This document shows positions 42,310 through 53,053 of a stretch of 64,000 nucleotides of DNA, piece after piece (position 1 is the first letter of the stretch; every line of letters starts with the position of its first letter). Under the pieces are notes generated by a model. It did no database searches, was not told the origin of the DNA, and saw only the letters and a list, made by a program, of their open reading frames with translations. This stretch comes from Capra hircus (lineage: Eukaryota; Chordata; Mammalia; Artiodactyla; Bovidae): the NCBI RefSeq assembly GCF_001704415.2, contig NC_030822.1, forward strand, positions 52,073,345 to 52,137,344. Reading direction: 5' to 3'. The translations under genes and the position numbers were made by a program.

Positions 42310-43260
42310 GCTCTACTCCAGGAATTCAGAGGAAGGAGACACAAGTGGATGTAATGAGGTGACTGATGTGAGGGGGCCTGGGAAGGGCAGAACAGCTGGA
42401 GAGAAGCGTTCAGCTGGCAGGTGGGTGCTGGGGGCCCTCGACACAGAGGCATCACCAAGGCTACAGAGGCACATGGGCCCACATAGAGTGGACTGAACGT
42501 CCACTGCCAGGCATCTGGCCTCTCCCCTCCCTTCACCTCCTGCGCCTTCCTCCAGCCTTCTCCCTCCCCAGAATAGTACAAAACATGCAGGTCACCATGA
42601 GTTTCCAGGGGCAAGTGTCTTATCCACCTCACCATCGTCCCATCACGTCTGGATGAGGCTGGTGAGTGTAAGCCAAGCAGGAAAGACACGGGAGATGCCT
42701 TAAGAGATGGCTGGGGAGACGCCCATCCAGCCCTTTCCGTATGAACCAGAGGGGAGAGAGAACCCAGCTAGAGGAGGTGTGGAGGTGGCAGCCTTCCACT
42801 GCCGCCCACCACTCTTTCTACACCTGACTGCCTCCTGGCTTGATGAGCTGTTTGCTTATCTAAGGACCCAGAGGCAGGGCCCTTGTAACCACAACAAGAG
42901 AAACACCCACAGTACATCGCTATGGGCTGGTGTCTGGCTGATAACCGTGCCCGGGTGCTCTCATGGACATGGTCACAGGACTGAGCTCAGGCTGCTAAAG
43001 TCACGCCTTACCACTGCTCTTCTTCCAGGGCCCAGCCTTGCCAATTCCTCCTTCCCCCAGTCCCACCAACTGCTTGGCCTCTTCCAATGAGTTGCTCTTC
43101 TCCTTACCTCCCTTTCCTCACCTACCTCCCTTTCCTCACCTATAACCGGGGAGGTTAGGCTAGATGGTCCCCAGCGAAGGGACTCACCACAGCGGAAGGA
43201 TTCTCAGACTGGTCCTTCCTCCCTGTGTCTGTCTGAATTCTCTGTCCCTTTGACTTTCCT
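42310..43260. other. Unique intron 1 sequence
   Basis: No gene. An 18-base unit TACCTCCCTTTCCTCACC is tandemly duplicated at 43105-43140. Confidence 0.5.
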
Positions 43261-43261
43261 A

Positions 43262-43530
43262 TCTATTTATACACAAAATTCACCCACAACATTTCAGTTT
43301 TCCAATAGCATCATTAATTACCCCCCAGTAATTAAACCCAATTAGCTAGTATAGGGGCCTTTCTGAGTGAGGAGCCATTAGCCAGGGTGAAAATGCATGG
43401 GAATGAGAGAGAAAGAAAATCCACCCTTTCCCAGCATTAAAAATAAAAGCCCGAGACAGCACAGCAGAGCAGAGGGCCCCAATTAAAACTGGGGCCTCAC
43501 TCATTAAGCTAATTTGACCTGCCATCCCAC
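43262..43530. promoter_or_regulatory. Candidate homeodomain-rich enhancer
   Basis: An AT-rich, non-repetitive island within GC-rich intron. Homeodomain-type ATTA cores cluster tightly: CATTAATTA (43312-43320), TAATTAA (43329-43335), CAATTAG (43339-43345), CCATTAG (43375-43381), CAATTAA (43480-43486), CATTAAG (43502-43508) and CTAATTT (43509-43515). This is the pattern of conserved developmental enhancers. Activity is inferred, not shown. Confidence 0.35.
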
Positions 43531-43899
43531 CCAGCAGCCTCTGATGGGAAGCCCGCAGGAGGAGCTGGCTGAGAGATGTGTCCAAGCTTCTTGCTCATCG
43601 TGGGGACTGAGCTGGGCCCCCCAGGACCCCCTCCCAACTGCCTGCTTGGGAAGGGACATGAAGAGTCTGCCCATTTTTCATTAGCACCTGCTGCCCACTT
43701 CTTGGGCTTCAGGGCAGAGAATAACCCAGAGTGGGTGGGGCTCAGCTGGGAGGTGGTGCAGGACACATGGGAGGAGAAGGGATGAAAAATGGGAAGGAAA
43801 AGAAAAACTCTGCATTTCTGGGGCCTTGGGAAAGGCGGAAGTTAGCAGTCACTCTCCTCCCTGGGCCCGAGGCTGGGGAGACCCCACCGCCACCCCAGG

Positions 43900-43980
43900 A
43901 TGGCTGTGAAGACTGAGATTATATATGCCAATGCCTGACACATCACAGGTGCTTAATCAATGATGACCAGCATTAGCTCT
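43900..43980 (+). repeat. MIR SINE 3' fragment
   Basis: 'tgaagactgagattatatat' and 'caatgcctgacacatcacag' with 'gtgcttaatcaatgatgacc' match the end of a sense MIR. Confidence 0.6.
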
Positions 43981-44429
43981 TTGCAGGCCTGGTCCTCCCA
44001 GCCCCACAGCTGCAGAGGCAATGGGGGGAGAGATGACCACCAGCCTTTCACAGGAAGGGAGTCCCGGGGACAGAAAGGAAGATCCGCAGCCAGAGACCAG
44101 ACTGGAAGCCAAGTGTCTTAGCTCCTGGACTGGGAGGAAAAGAGTGCAGGGGAAGAATGTTTGAGGTGCCTGGAATTATCCCTTTGGCCAGAGCTGCCCT
44201 GGGCCTAGCCGGCCCTGTGGTCCGGACAGCAGTGGGATTGGCGGTTCAGCCTCACCCAGAGCCTGGAGGAGAGGAGGAGAGGAGAGGGCGTCTGCCCTCC
44301 CAGCCCCATCACCATGGCTGCCAGCAGGCAAGGGTCCCATGTGTCACGTGTGTCCTCGCCCATGATTCTGGGCCTCGGTATATGTGTGCTGGCCGCTGGT
44401 CTCTTCATGCAGCGGGGAGGAGGAGGCCA

Positions 44430-44650
44430 CGAGCAGCCAGTGTAGTGGCGAGGAGCCTCTGGAGCCAGACTGCCACACCAAACAGGCTTCACCCACCATG
44501 TGGCCTTGTGCAGGTTACTTGACCTCTCTCTTTCCTCATCTCTCAGAGATAACAGTGGTATGGAGCTCCCAGAGTTGTTGTGAGGAATAGGTGAGTTAAT
44601 ATCTGTAAACATCCAGACCTGGGCCTGGCACAGACAGGTAATATACATGT
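44430..44650 (+). repeat. MIR SINE, near full length
   Basis: 'cctctggagccagactgcca', 'gccttgtgcaggttacttga', 'cctctctctttcctcatctc', 'gttgttgtgaggaataggtg' and 'ctgggcctggcacagacagg' follow the MIR consensus closely. Confidence 0.9.
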
Positions 44651-44659
44651 GTTACCTGT

Positions 44660-47600
44660 TCTTGCCATTGGCAGGACCCTGGCGGGGAACGTCGTGCTTT
44701 TGTCCTTTCGGTCCTTGGGAGGTGGGGAGCACACAGGACCCCAGGCTTCAGCTGCTAAGGGGAGGGGCTCAGTCTTGGAGAGGCAGCAGGTAGGGAGCAA
44801 CACCCTTCCCAGACTTAGCTGAACGTGGGGGCCCGCCCCTCCCCCACGCGCAAACGCTTCCTCCAGGGGCCCCTGCTGGGCTTTCAGGGACCACACCTGG
44901 CAGAGCGGTGGGCAGGGCGAGGAGAGCATGGGAATGGGAAGGAGAGGGAAAGAGGGAGGGGAAGGGAAGGGAGGCAGGTGGCCGCAGAGGCTGGGCTGCA
45001 TCCTCGCAGCCGGGCACCATGCCCTGCCGCCTACGTGCTCGCTTTCTCCACAAGGCAGGACGAGAAGCAGGTCCCGGCATGCCAGCCCCTACCCAGCGAC
45101 TCCTGAAACCCCAACAAGTCTGAGCTGGAAGTGGGACTGGGTGAGGTTCCTGATAGATTCATGTTGGGCAGAGGGATGGCAGGGAAGAGAGGTGGGGAGA
45201 ATGGGAAGAAGGCCCCCCCACACACACTGAAAACTCTGGCATTGCCAATAGCAGGGGAGGGTGCGCAGGCTGGGTTGGGGGGCAATGACCGGGGCTTGGG
45301 GCTTTCTCCTCCTGCCTCTCGAGTCCCCTCTCACCCCACCTGCTCGCTAGGGTGGAGAGAGGACGGCCTATGACAATGGCAGGGACCTGTCCTCTCAGCA
45401 TTTTGCCAAGAAGAGGAAGATGATTTCATTGCGGCCAGGAAAAGGAGCTAAAGCGAAGGGCAAGGGAGGGCAGATGGCAGCCCAGCGCTGGGAGCACTGC
45501 AGGGCAGGCAGGAGGAGTCCCAAGACCCTGGGACCACGGAGGTCACTTTACACAGAGGCCCTCACTCCATCCTTGCTCCAGCCGAAGGGGTGTATGTGCT
45601 TAAGCCCATTTTACGGGTGAAGAGGCTGGGCTTTGGGAAGGTTGTGGGGCGTGATCATAGGTCCCTCTGCTAGTGATCGCTGATGCTAAAATTGCAGTGG
45701 GAAAAATTGGGTAGCATGTATCACTCCTTTCAGCCTCCTGGGTGCTGGGGAAAGGACCAACCCAGGGACTGGGTGTATCCACAAGGTCCTGGGCCGTGGG
45801 GTAGCGTGGGGAGAAAACTGAATGAGCCACCAGTCAGACACAGACCCACCCCATAGGGAGGCCTTCAAGCTCAGCTGGCCTCCCCCTGAAACTCAATTGT
45901 CAGGACCCTTAGAAGACCCCCCTTTCTTTGGCCACCCCAGGGGGGAACTATTGGGTAGGAAGAAAACCATGAGCCGTGACTGCCTGCCTTCCTGGACGCC
46001 ACAAAGCTGAGGCTGAGTTCAGACCTGAGGTTAGAATCACATGTAGGATTCTGCTTCATTCTGTGGTTAAAACTAGGAAGAGGTTAGCACGTGTGTTAAG
46101 GTCGTGACCCAGGTCTTGTGGTCTAGGTTGGCACCAACATGGAGACTTGGCTGGGGCTGGTATTGGGGTTCATGTTGGTGGTTGAGGAGGATGCTATTCT
46201 GGGTTAACCCTGAGGTGGGTACAGTAAATTTGGGGTTTCACAGCTAAGGGGGGTTACCAGAGAGGCTCCAGCCTGACGGCTTACATTTGGAGGAGAAATG
46301 GTCACTTTCACTTGAGCCTGGGACTGGGGAGAGGAGCAGTGTTGAAGGTGGTAGCTGAACCAGAGCAGGTTGAGTGTAGGGATATGAAAAAGGGAGGGTG
46401 TCTGAATGTAATGGAAGGACCATTAAAAGACTCTCCCTTCCCTTTGCCCGAAGCTCTGCTTACCCGTCCCATCCTGTGACCCAGGCCATCTCAGGTGTCA
46501 TTCACCATGCTACCCGGACCTCAGCCTGAATTCCTGCAGTATCAAGAAGTCTCTCCTCTGTGGAGACTGAGTTCTCCCATGAAACAAGGGAGCACAGGAC
46601 TGGGCTTCTCCTCCTCCTCTCTACCCCAGCAGGTCCTTAGACGCTTCCTGGCCCACCTCGAGCCACCCCCTCTTCCGCTACCCCGGTGGAGACCCTTCGG
46701 GGAGGCGCCTGGGACAACACTACCTGAAGGTCAATCAGAGAGAAACTGCGACCCGGGTATTCGCTGGTTCCCTGCTTCCTGCCTCCCTGTCTTGTCTGCA
46801 CACTAGACCCTGCCCAGTAAGGAAGTTTAAGGCTGCCCAGAGTGGGTCAGATCAAGTCTGCTCCCTGCCCGTCTGGAGCCTGGGAGCAGATCTCATAGGC
46901 TGGCAGGAAAGTCTTTTGGGGTGATGAAGGCAATTCTAAACCAGGAGGTGTGGAGAGAGAGGCTGACCTGCTGGAGTCTGGGGCCAGGTTGTGGCAACCA
47001 GACTTCCAGGAGTGATTATTCAGTGAGGGGCTCTCCTGCTGCACCCAAGACCCTTTCCCTGAACCCAAGGCCAGGTTCAGAGGAGGCCCCACTGGAACAC
47101 CCACCCTATTCCCATCCCCTGCCCCCATGATCTGCAGGAAGTGTCCCAGGAGACCCCCCTCCCAAGACCTGGTTCCGTCCTTGTACCACGAGTACAATGA
47201 GGGGGCCCCTCCTGCCCTGCCTGGAAATATTACGTCTGAGCTAAACCTCGGGCTGCAATGTGGCTATGGTATCATTCATTTGGTCCAGACCAGTACTTCC
47301 TGCCCAGAGATGAAATAGCAGGTTTGGTGGTGCCTGCAGCAGCCACCTTTCCCTTCTCAGGCCCCTTTTCCTTCTTAAGGCTCATCAGAAAGCAAGTGGA
47401 GGGGAACAGGTTGCCCTGAGCCCTAATTTCTGACCCTCACACCTTGTCCAAGAGTCCAGGGTCACCACTGTGTCTTGGCTACAAAGCCTCTTCCTAGAGG
47501 CTACTGCAGTTCAGCACTAGAGTTGAGATCCAGGACTTCCTGCGGGGCAGGGTTAACAGCCCATCTTCCCCCGCCCCCACCCCAGCATGCTTCCCAGGAC

Positions 47601-47985
47601 CCTCACCGCTGCATGGGTAGGGCAAGTCCAGCACACTCCTGCCCCCTTGTTGGGCGTGTGGCCCTGGAGTAAGTGGACATGGCTTCCTGAGTGGCAGGGC
47701 CACCGCCTCCTCACTGGCCCATGAGCAGCAGTGCCCCAGCCCCCACCCTGCAGCCTGGACGGGTGAACCCTCTCACTCCAGCCCTAGAGTCCCTCCCAGC
47801 AGGAAGAATTCTGACCCTAAAGCCTTTCCTAAGAGGAGCCCCCAGAGACGGGGGCTGGGAGGCGGGGTAGGACTCAGAGCTGCCTGCCCACGTGGAGGAG
47901 CCTGGGGTGTGGACAGAGATGCTAGGAGCCACAAATGCCAGCCCAGGGTGGGACGGGCACAAGGGCTGGTGCTGGAGGGTCTAAA
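44660..47985. other. Unique intron 1 sequence
   Basis: No gene recognised. 44920-44975 is a purine tract (GGGAAGG-type). 46040-46260 is GGTT-rich and may be a degenerate minisatellite or an eroded repeat of unknown family. Confidence 0.45.
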
Positions 47986-48004
47986 TGCCACAAGTAGGGG
48001 TAGT

Positions 48005-48112
48005 GAGTGTGTGTGTATGTGTGTGTGTGTGTGTGTATGTATGTAAGTGTGTGTGTGCATGTGTACATGTGTGTGTGTATGTAAGCGTGTGTGTGTGTGT
48101 GTGTGTACGTGA
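48005..48112. repeat. Interrupted (TG)n/(TGTA)n microsatellite
   Basis: A long TG-rich tract with TGTATGTA and GCATGTG interruptions. It reads as repeated Thr-His on the opposite strand, which explains the artefactual ORFs there. Confidence 0.95.
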
Positions 48113-48184
48113 GCTCGTCTCCTGAGTCCTCGAGGCTGAACAACCTGCATGTCAGGCTGCCTGTGTTAAAAGGAAAGACAGAGG

Positions 48185-48365
48185 CGAGCCAGGCCTGGGG
48201 TGAGAAGAGCAAACAGCAAAATGTAATGACTTTAATATGAAAGAATTTGCCACTAATTAAGCACAAACACTCCACTAATGCAGAGAACACATGTTGTGGA
48301 TTTCACTTAAGCAGGAACCAAATGAGGTGAAAATCCTTCCGAAATGATAGCAGTTTACCAGCCGA
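48185..48365. promoter_or_regulatory. Candidate conserved regulatory block
   Basis: An AT-rich non-repetitive stretch with GCAAACAGC, GTAATGACTTTAAT, CCACTAATTAAGCAC, CCACTAATGC and CACTTAAGCAGG (homeodomain and NKX-like sites). Bounded by a microsatellite on the left and ordinary intron on the right. Confidence 0.3.
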
Positions 48366-48772
48366 AGGAGGATGCTGCCGACCATGTTCCTGCTCTTAGA
48401 AACACAGCCCTCTTGTCTTCGTGGCCTCTCTGCACGTGTCCCCCTGTCTGTGTCTCTTCCCTGACTCTCCCTTCTCCATGCTTTCCCGTCCTCTTAGGAC
48501 CACGTGCCGTTCTGTCACCCGTGTTCTGACAGCAAACAGCGGTCGGATCCAAACTCCCCGGGCCTCTGGTTCTCTCCACCTATGCCCCCCAAACATGTAC
48601 CTCCTCTCCAGACTGGAGCCTGAAGTTCTCTGCCTTGGACAGATTGCGGACACATCCCCTCCAGAGTGCCCCCAGCCCTGTCCCCCGGCCCTCCTCGCCC
48701 AGCAGGCTCTGCCCTGGACATCCATCCCACACTCCAGCACCCCTGCCTGAGCTCCATGCCCCTTCCCCTAGG

Positions 48773-48972
48773 CGAGCGGTCTTAACTGGAGGCAGGTTTG
48801 CCCCCCAGGGAACACTTGGCAATGTCTTGGGATGTTTTTGGCTGTCACACCTGAGGGCGGCTGCTACTGCATGGAGCGGGTAGAGGCTAGTGATGCTGCT
48901 AAACGCACAGAACAGCCGGCACCACCAGGCATTATCAGCCCCCAGGTGTCAGCAGTGCCGACGCTGAGGGCC
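48773..48972 (+). mobile_element. MER20 DNA transposon
   Basis: Sense MER20: 'gcggtcttaactggaggcag', 'tttgccccccagggaacact', 'tggcaatgtcttgggatgtt', 'gctgctaaacgcacagaaca' and 'cagcagtgccgacgctgagg'. A second, opposite-strand MER20 is at 22876-23362. Confidence 0.8.
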
Positions 48973-49084
48973 CAGGCTCTGGGAGACTGGTCTTACCATG
49001 ACAGGGACTCACTCAGGTGTGGGCTGGTAGAGCGGGGATGGAAACCAGCCTACCCGACTCCTCCGCAGCTCCTCTCCCCAAGAC

Positions 49085-49510
49085 CACAATACTGACAATA
49101 ATACAACCATTCGTGTAGTATAACTATGCCACACACTGTGCTAAGAGCTGGTGTGAACTATTTAATTTTCAAATCCACCCCAGGAGACAGTCCTATATGC
49201 CCCCCCCCACCCCCTGCCTTTTTTTTTTTTAATTTTTATTTATTTATGGTTTATTTATTTATTTTTTTGCTGTACTGGGTCTTCTTAGTTGCCCTGGGAC
49301 ATGTGGGATCTTAGTTCCTCAACCAGAAATTGAACCCACAGCCGCTGCAATGGAAGGCAGATTCTTAACCACTGGACCCGCAAAGAAGCCCTGAGTTTCT
49401 GTGTGAGAAAACTGAAGCACGGAGAGGCTGATGCAACTTGCTCGGTCACTCAGCAAATAAGGAGCAGACAGAAGCCTGGGTCTATCTGAGTCCAAAGTCA
49501 GTGCTCATGG
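49085..49510 (-). repeat. MIR SINE split by a CHR SINE
   Basis: 49085-49200 ('gccacacactgtgctaagag', 'aaatccaccccaggagacag') and 49396-49510 ('gtgagaaaactgaagcacgg', 'cacggagaggctgatgcaac') are the two halves of one antisense MIR around the element at 49217-49393. Confidence 0.7.
49217..49393 (-). repeat. CHR/ART2-type SINE inside a MIR
   Basis: A T/A-rich TTTATTTATTTATT tail at left, then 'gggacatgtgggatcttagt', 'cagaaattgaacccacagcc', 'attcttaaccactggacccg' and 'caaagaagccc' identify the antisense SINE. Confidence 0.88.
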
Positions 49511-49519
49511 ACGAATGAA

Positions 49520-50890
49520 CTACTTATATTCCCCACCCCCATATCCTCTTAACCCCTCCCCTATCAATCTCCCCAACCCTGCCCTTTTAGAATGAACCTT
49601 CCCTGAAGCTGGCACTATAAACCCACCTGACTGCCTTCCCTCCCCGCACAGGCCCAGCCCCCAGCCATTGGGGCAGGCAGCTGCCTGGAGCTGGACGGGG
49701 CTTCTGCAGAGCTTGGCAGAGCTGGGCCCTGGGGTGATCCGACAGGCCCTTCCCGGTAAGAGGCAGACCAAGAGACCTCCACTTCTGTACAGGTGGTGAC
49801 CATTGGCATGGAAGCCAAGGGCTGGCCCAGTGCATCTGTCACCCCTGAGCTTTTAGAAGGTTCTCCTTGGGAGGCCTGGGGATTCTCCCTGTGTTTTCTC
49901 GCAGCCCCCAGCCTCTCCCACCCCCACACTAGCCTTCCAAGGAGGCTGCTGCCTACACTTCCCAAGATGTGTCATTAAAAACACACACTTGCCGAGGGGA
50001 ATCCAGGCTGCCGTGTGTCTGCTGGGAGACGTGTCGTCTGCAGCAACTGGGGTGGAGAGGGCTGGTGTCAGCGGCAGAGAAGGGACCTATCCGAATGCTG
50101 GCCTGAGAGCCAGGTGCTTCCAGGTCCTTGGAGCATGAAAAAGCCTGGCCAGGTGGGGAGAAATCCAGGCTGTGGAGGGAGTGGTGTGGAGCTGGGGAGT
50201 GTGCCGGCTTAGCAGGGCTGAGACCTGGGGAGCAGGGCCTTGGGGCCTCAGGGCCACAGCTCACTAAGGTGAGAAGAACATTTTTCACCTATGTTCTGGA
50301 GTGAGGAAGGAAGTGGGACTGGGTGCTAGGAACTGGGGCAGAAGACAGAGGGAAGAATCTGGAAGTGGCGAGCAGGGAGCAAGCAGAGGACGTGGGGTTG
50401 AGGGACCTATGAGAGGTCAGACAGACCTGCGCTGTTTAGGGTGTGGCTTCCTGGTTGCCTCTGGAAGGAGATTCACACCCTCACCTGCGTCCCTTCTGGG
50501 CAGATGCAAGGCCTCACCTTCTGCCTCTGTCCTCCGGCCCTACCTGGCCACACCATACTGTGTCCTGTCATACAGGCCCTGTCCCTCAGCTAAAGTAGAA
50601 TTTGCAGGAAGCCGCAGTCAGACCTGAGAAATGGCGAAGCCTGGCCCGGGACCCTAGCTGGCTCACAGTCTTCTCCAGCAACATCTTGAGGCCCCTTATG
50701 TTTTCTAGACCCCAGGCACAGGGCTGAAGTTCTGGTCTTTCCACTCAGTAGGGGAAATACCATGACCTGTGAAAGCTGAGATCCTAGGGCCCTCAGGGTG
50801 CAGGAACACCTCACTCATGGGATCTGAGGGAGAAAGCTTCCCCAGAAGTCATGGCTAAGGGCTTTCAGGAAGGATGAAGAGGTGTGGGCA
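49520..50890. other. Unique intron 1 sequence
   Basis: No gene or confident repeat recognised. Confidence 0.45.
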
Positions 50891-50986
50891 GGTAGTAGGG
50901 CATGTGTTCTGCTTGTTTTTATGTATTTGACTGCATCAGGTCTTAGTTGCACATTACATCATCTTTAGTTGTGGCATAAAACTCTT

Positions 50987-51286
50987 GGGTTTCCCTGATA
51001 GCTCAGTTGGTAAAGGATCCGTCTGCAATGCTGGAGACCCCGGCTCACTTCCAGGAAGATTCACTGGAGAAGGGATAGACTACTCACTTCAGTATTCTTG
51101 GGCTTCTCTTATGGCTCAGCTGGTAAAGAATCCCACCCACAATGCAGGAGACCTGGGTTCGATCCCTGGGTTGGAAAGATCCCCTGGAGAAGGGAAAGGC
51201 CACCCACTCCAGTATTCTGGCCTGGCGAATTCCATGGACTGTATAGTCCATGGGATTACAAGGAGTTGGACACTACTGAATGAGCA
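50987..51286 (+). repeat. Tandem Bov-tA: a partial copy followed by a fuller copy
   Basis: The first copy starts GGGTTTCCCTGATAGCTCAG (50987) and breaks off at 'cagtattcttg' (51101). A second head GGCTTCTCTTATGGCTCAGC follows immediately (51102), with body to about 51286. Confidence 0.93.
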
Positions 51287-51879
51287 AAATCACTGCAGAT
51301 GGTGACTGCAGCCATGAAATTAAAAGATGCTTGCACCTTGGAAAGAATGACCAACCTAGATAGCATATTGAAAAGCAGAAACATTACTTTGCCAACAAAG
51401 GTCTGTCTAGTCAAGGCTATGGTTTTCCCAGTAGTCATGTATGGATGTGAGAGTTGGACTGTGAAGAAAGCTGAGTGCCGAAGAATTGATGCTTTTGAAC
51501 TGTGGTGTTGGAGAAGACTCTTGAGAGTCCCTTGGACTGCAAGGAGATCCAACCAGTCCATTCTGAAGGAGATCAGCCCTGGGATTTCTTTGGAAGGAAT
51601 GATGCTAAACTCCAGTACTTTGGCCACCTCATGAGAAGAGTTGACTCATTGGAAAAGACTCTGATGTTGGGAGGGATTGGGGGCAGGAGGAGAAGGGGAC
51701 GACAGAGCATGAGATAGCTAGATGGCATCACCAACTAGATGGACGTGAGTCTGAGTGAATTCCGGGAGTTGGTGATGACCAGGGAGGCCTGGCGTGCTGC
51801 AATGCATGGGGTTGCAAAGAGTCGGACACGACTGAGCAACTGAACTGAACTGAACTGAACTCTTTCACTTTCACTTTTG
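51287..51879 (+). pseudogene. BovB (RTE) LINE 3' end, broken
   Basis: Continuous frame for much of the RTE C-terminus: DSILKSRNITLPTKVCLVKA (about 51356-51415), then VMYGCESWTVKKAE and [20 protein letters not shown]. It then shifts frame to [20 protein letters not shown], with a stop after GRQSMR. It ends in (CTGAA)n and TTTCACTTTCACTT. It shares the 9-bp TSD AAAACTCTT (50978-50986 and 51880-51888) with the Bov-tA sequence on its left. Confidence 0.95.
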
Positions 51880-52002
51880 AAAACTCTTAGTTGAGGCATG
51901 TGGGATCTAGTTCCCTGACCAGGGATTAAACCCGGGCCCCCTGCCTTGGGAGCGGGGAGACTTAGACACTGGACTAGCAGGGAAGTCCCTAGGGCATGTG
52001 TT

Positions 52003-52790
52003 TAACAGAGGGAAGAACATGGCAGGGAACTGGTGGTCTTGTCCCATGTGGTGGGAGAGAAAGAGCAGGAGGAGCCTGCTGGAGGCTGGAATGCCCAAGA
52101 TGAGACCCAGTGCCCAAAAGGACTTTGGACTTGATCTTCAGGGCTTCAGGAAACCATGGAAGGATTTTAAATCATGATTTTATGTTTTAAAGAGTGGAAA
52201 ATGGGTTAAACGGGCAAGCCTGGAGGCAGGTATGTATCTTTGCCTCAGTAGTGCGGTAGGCAGCGTGAGAGGCGACTGTGGCCTGCCCCAGGGGCAAGGC
52301 CTGGGGAGTAGGGGTCAAGGCACCCGGATGAGATAGCAGGTGCTGGGTTCAAAGGAAAGGGGTTGAGGTTTACTTAACTGGGGTTTCCCAGGCCAGGAAT
52401 GTTGAGAAAATAAGGAAGTGAGACTCTGCTGGAGGTGGAGAGGCAGGGAAGGGGCTGAACTGGGGGGAGGAGACTTAGGAGAAGTCTGGATTGGGGCCAG
52501 AGGGAATGGAGAACAAAGATGAAATCAAAGGCATTTAGGAGCTAGTATCTGCTGTGCTTGGTGATTACATGTCCCTGGAAGAGCCTTGTGCACCCCAGCT
52601 CTGCTGTTGCGCAGCCTGGATGTTCCTGGCTTGCCACGTAATCAGGGAGGTCTTCCTGGAGGAGCTGGGCAGTATCCAGAGGTAGAGTAACTGCTGGGTA
52701 GAGAAGTCTCAGAGGCTGATCCAAGGCCACGTGCAGAGCTGGGGCAGAGAGAGGGCTGGACAGGCGACATCCAAAGCCGAGTCCTCCAGG
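52003..52790. other. Intron 1, unassigned
   Basis: 52120-52210 ('ggaaaccatggaaggatttt', 'aaatcatgattttatgtttt') has the flavour of an old repeat, but no family can be assigned. Confidence 0.35.
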
Positions 52791-52794
52791 GTCA

Positions 52795-52928
52795 GGGGGT
52801 CCAACTCTTATTTTACAGAGAAGGAAACTGAGGTCAGAAAAGCAAACCACCCTAGCTAAGGCCATACAGAATAAAGGGGCCAAGTAATGCGGACCAGAGC
52901 CTGCCTCTCCCAATGTCCAGTTAGGAAT
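52795..52928 (-). repeat. MIR SINE
   Basis: 'cttattttacagagaaggaa', 'actgaggtcagaaaagcaaa' and 'agagcctgcctctcccaatg' are antisense MIR. Confidence 0.65.
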
Positions 52929-52990
52929 CCTCTCTTCCCACCACCTGGTCAGAGAAGAGGTGGCAGGTACACGAAGAGCAGAAGAGAGAG

Positions 52991-53053
52991 GACCAGGAGG
53001 GCACCCTGGAGGCTGGCGATGGACCAGGAGGGGCACCCTGGAGCCTGGCGATG
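52991..53053. repeat. 31/32-bp tandem duplication
   Basis: A unit beginning GACCAGGAGGGCACCCTGGA and ending GGCGATG occurs twice in direct tandem (52991-53021 and 53022-53053). The copies differ by one inserted G and one substitution. Confidence 0.9.

Larger units (their letters stand above)
50909..51989 (-). repeat. CHR/ART2-type SINE split by a Bov-tA/BovB composite
   Basis: Left part 50909-50986 ('atgtatttgactgcatcagg', 'tctttagttgtggcataaaa') and right part 51880-51989 ('tagttgaggcatgtgggatc', 'cctgaccagggattaaaccc', 'ctagcagggaagtccc') form one antisense SINE. It has its own 13-bp TSD, TAGGGCATGTGTT, at 50896-50908 and 51990-52002. Confidence 0.95.

Noticed and set aside
48005..48112. 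Possible CRISPR-like repeat array
   Set aside because: Spacing and unit content are those of a simple TG/TGTA microsatellite, and the genome is mammalian.
47773..48290. ORFs with long Thr-His repeats on the - strand
   Set aside because: They are translations of the TG-rich microsatellite at 48005-48112.
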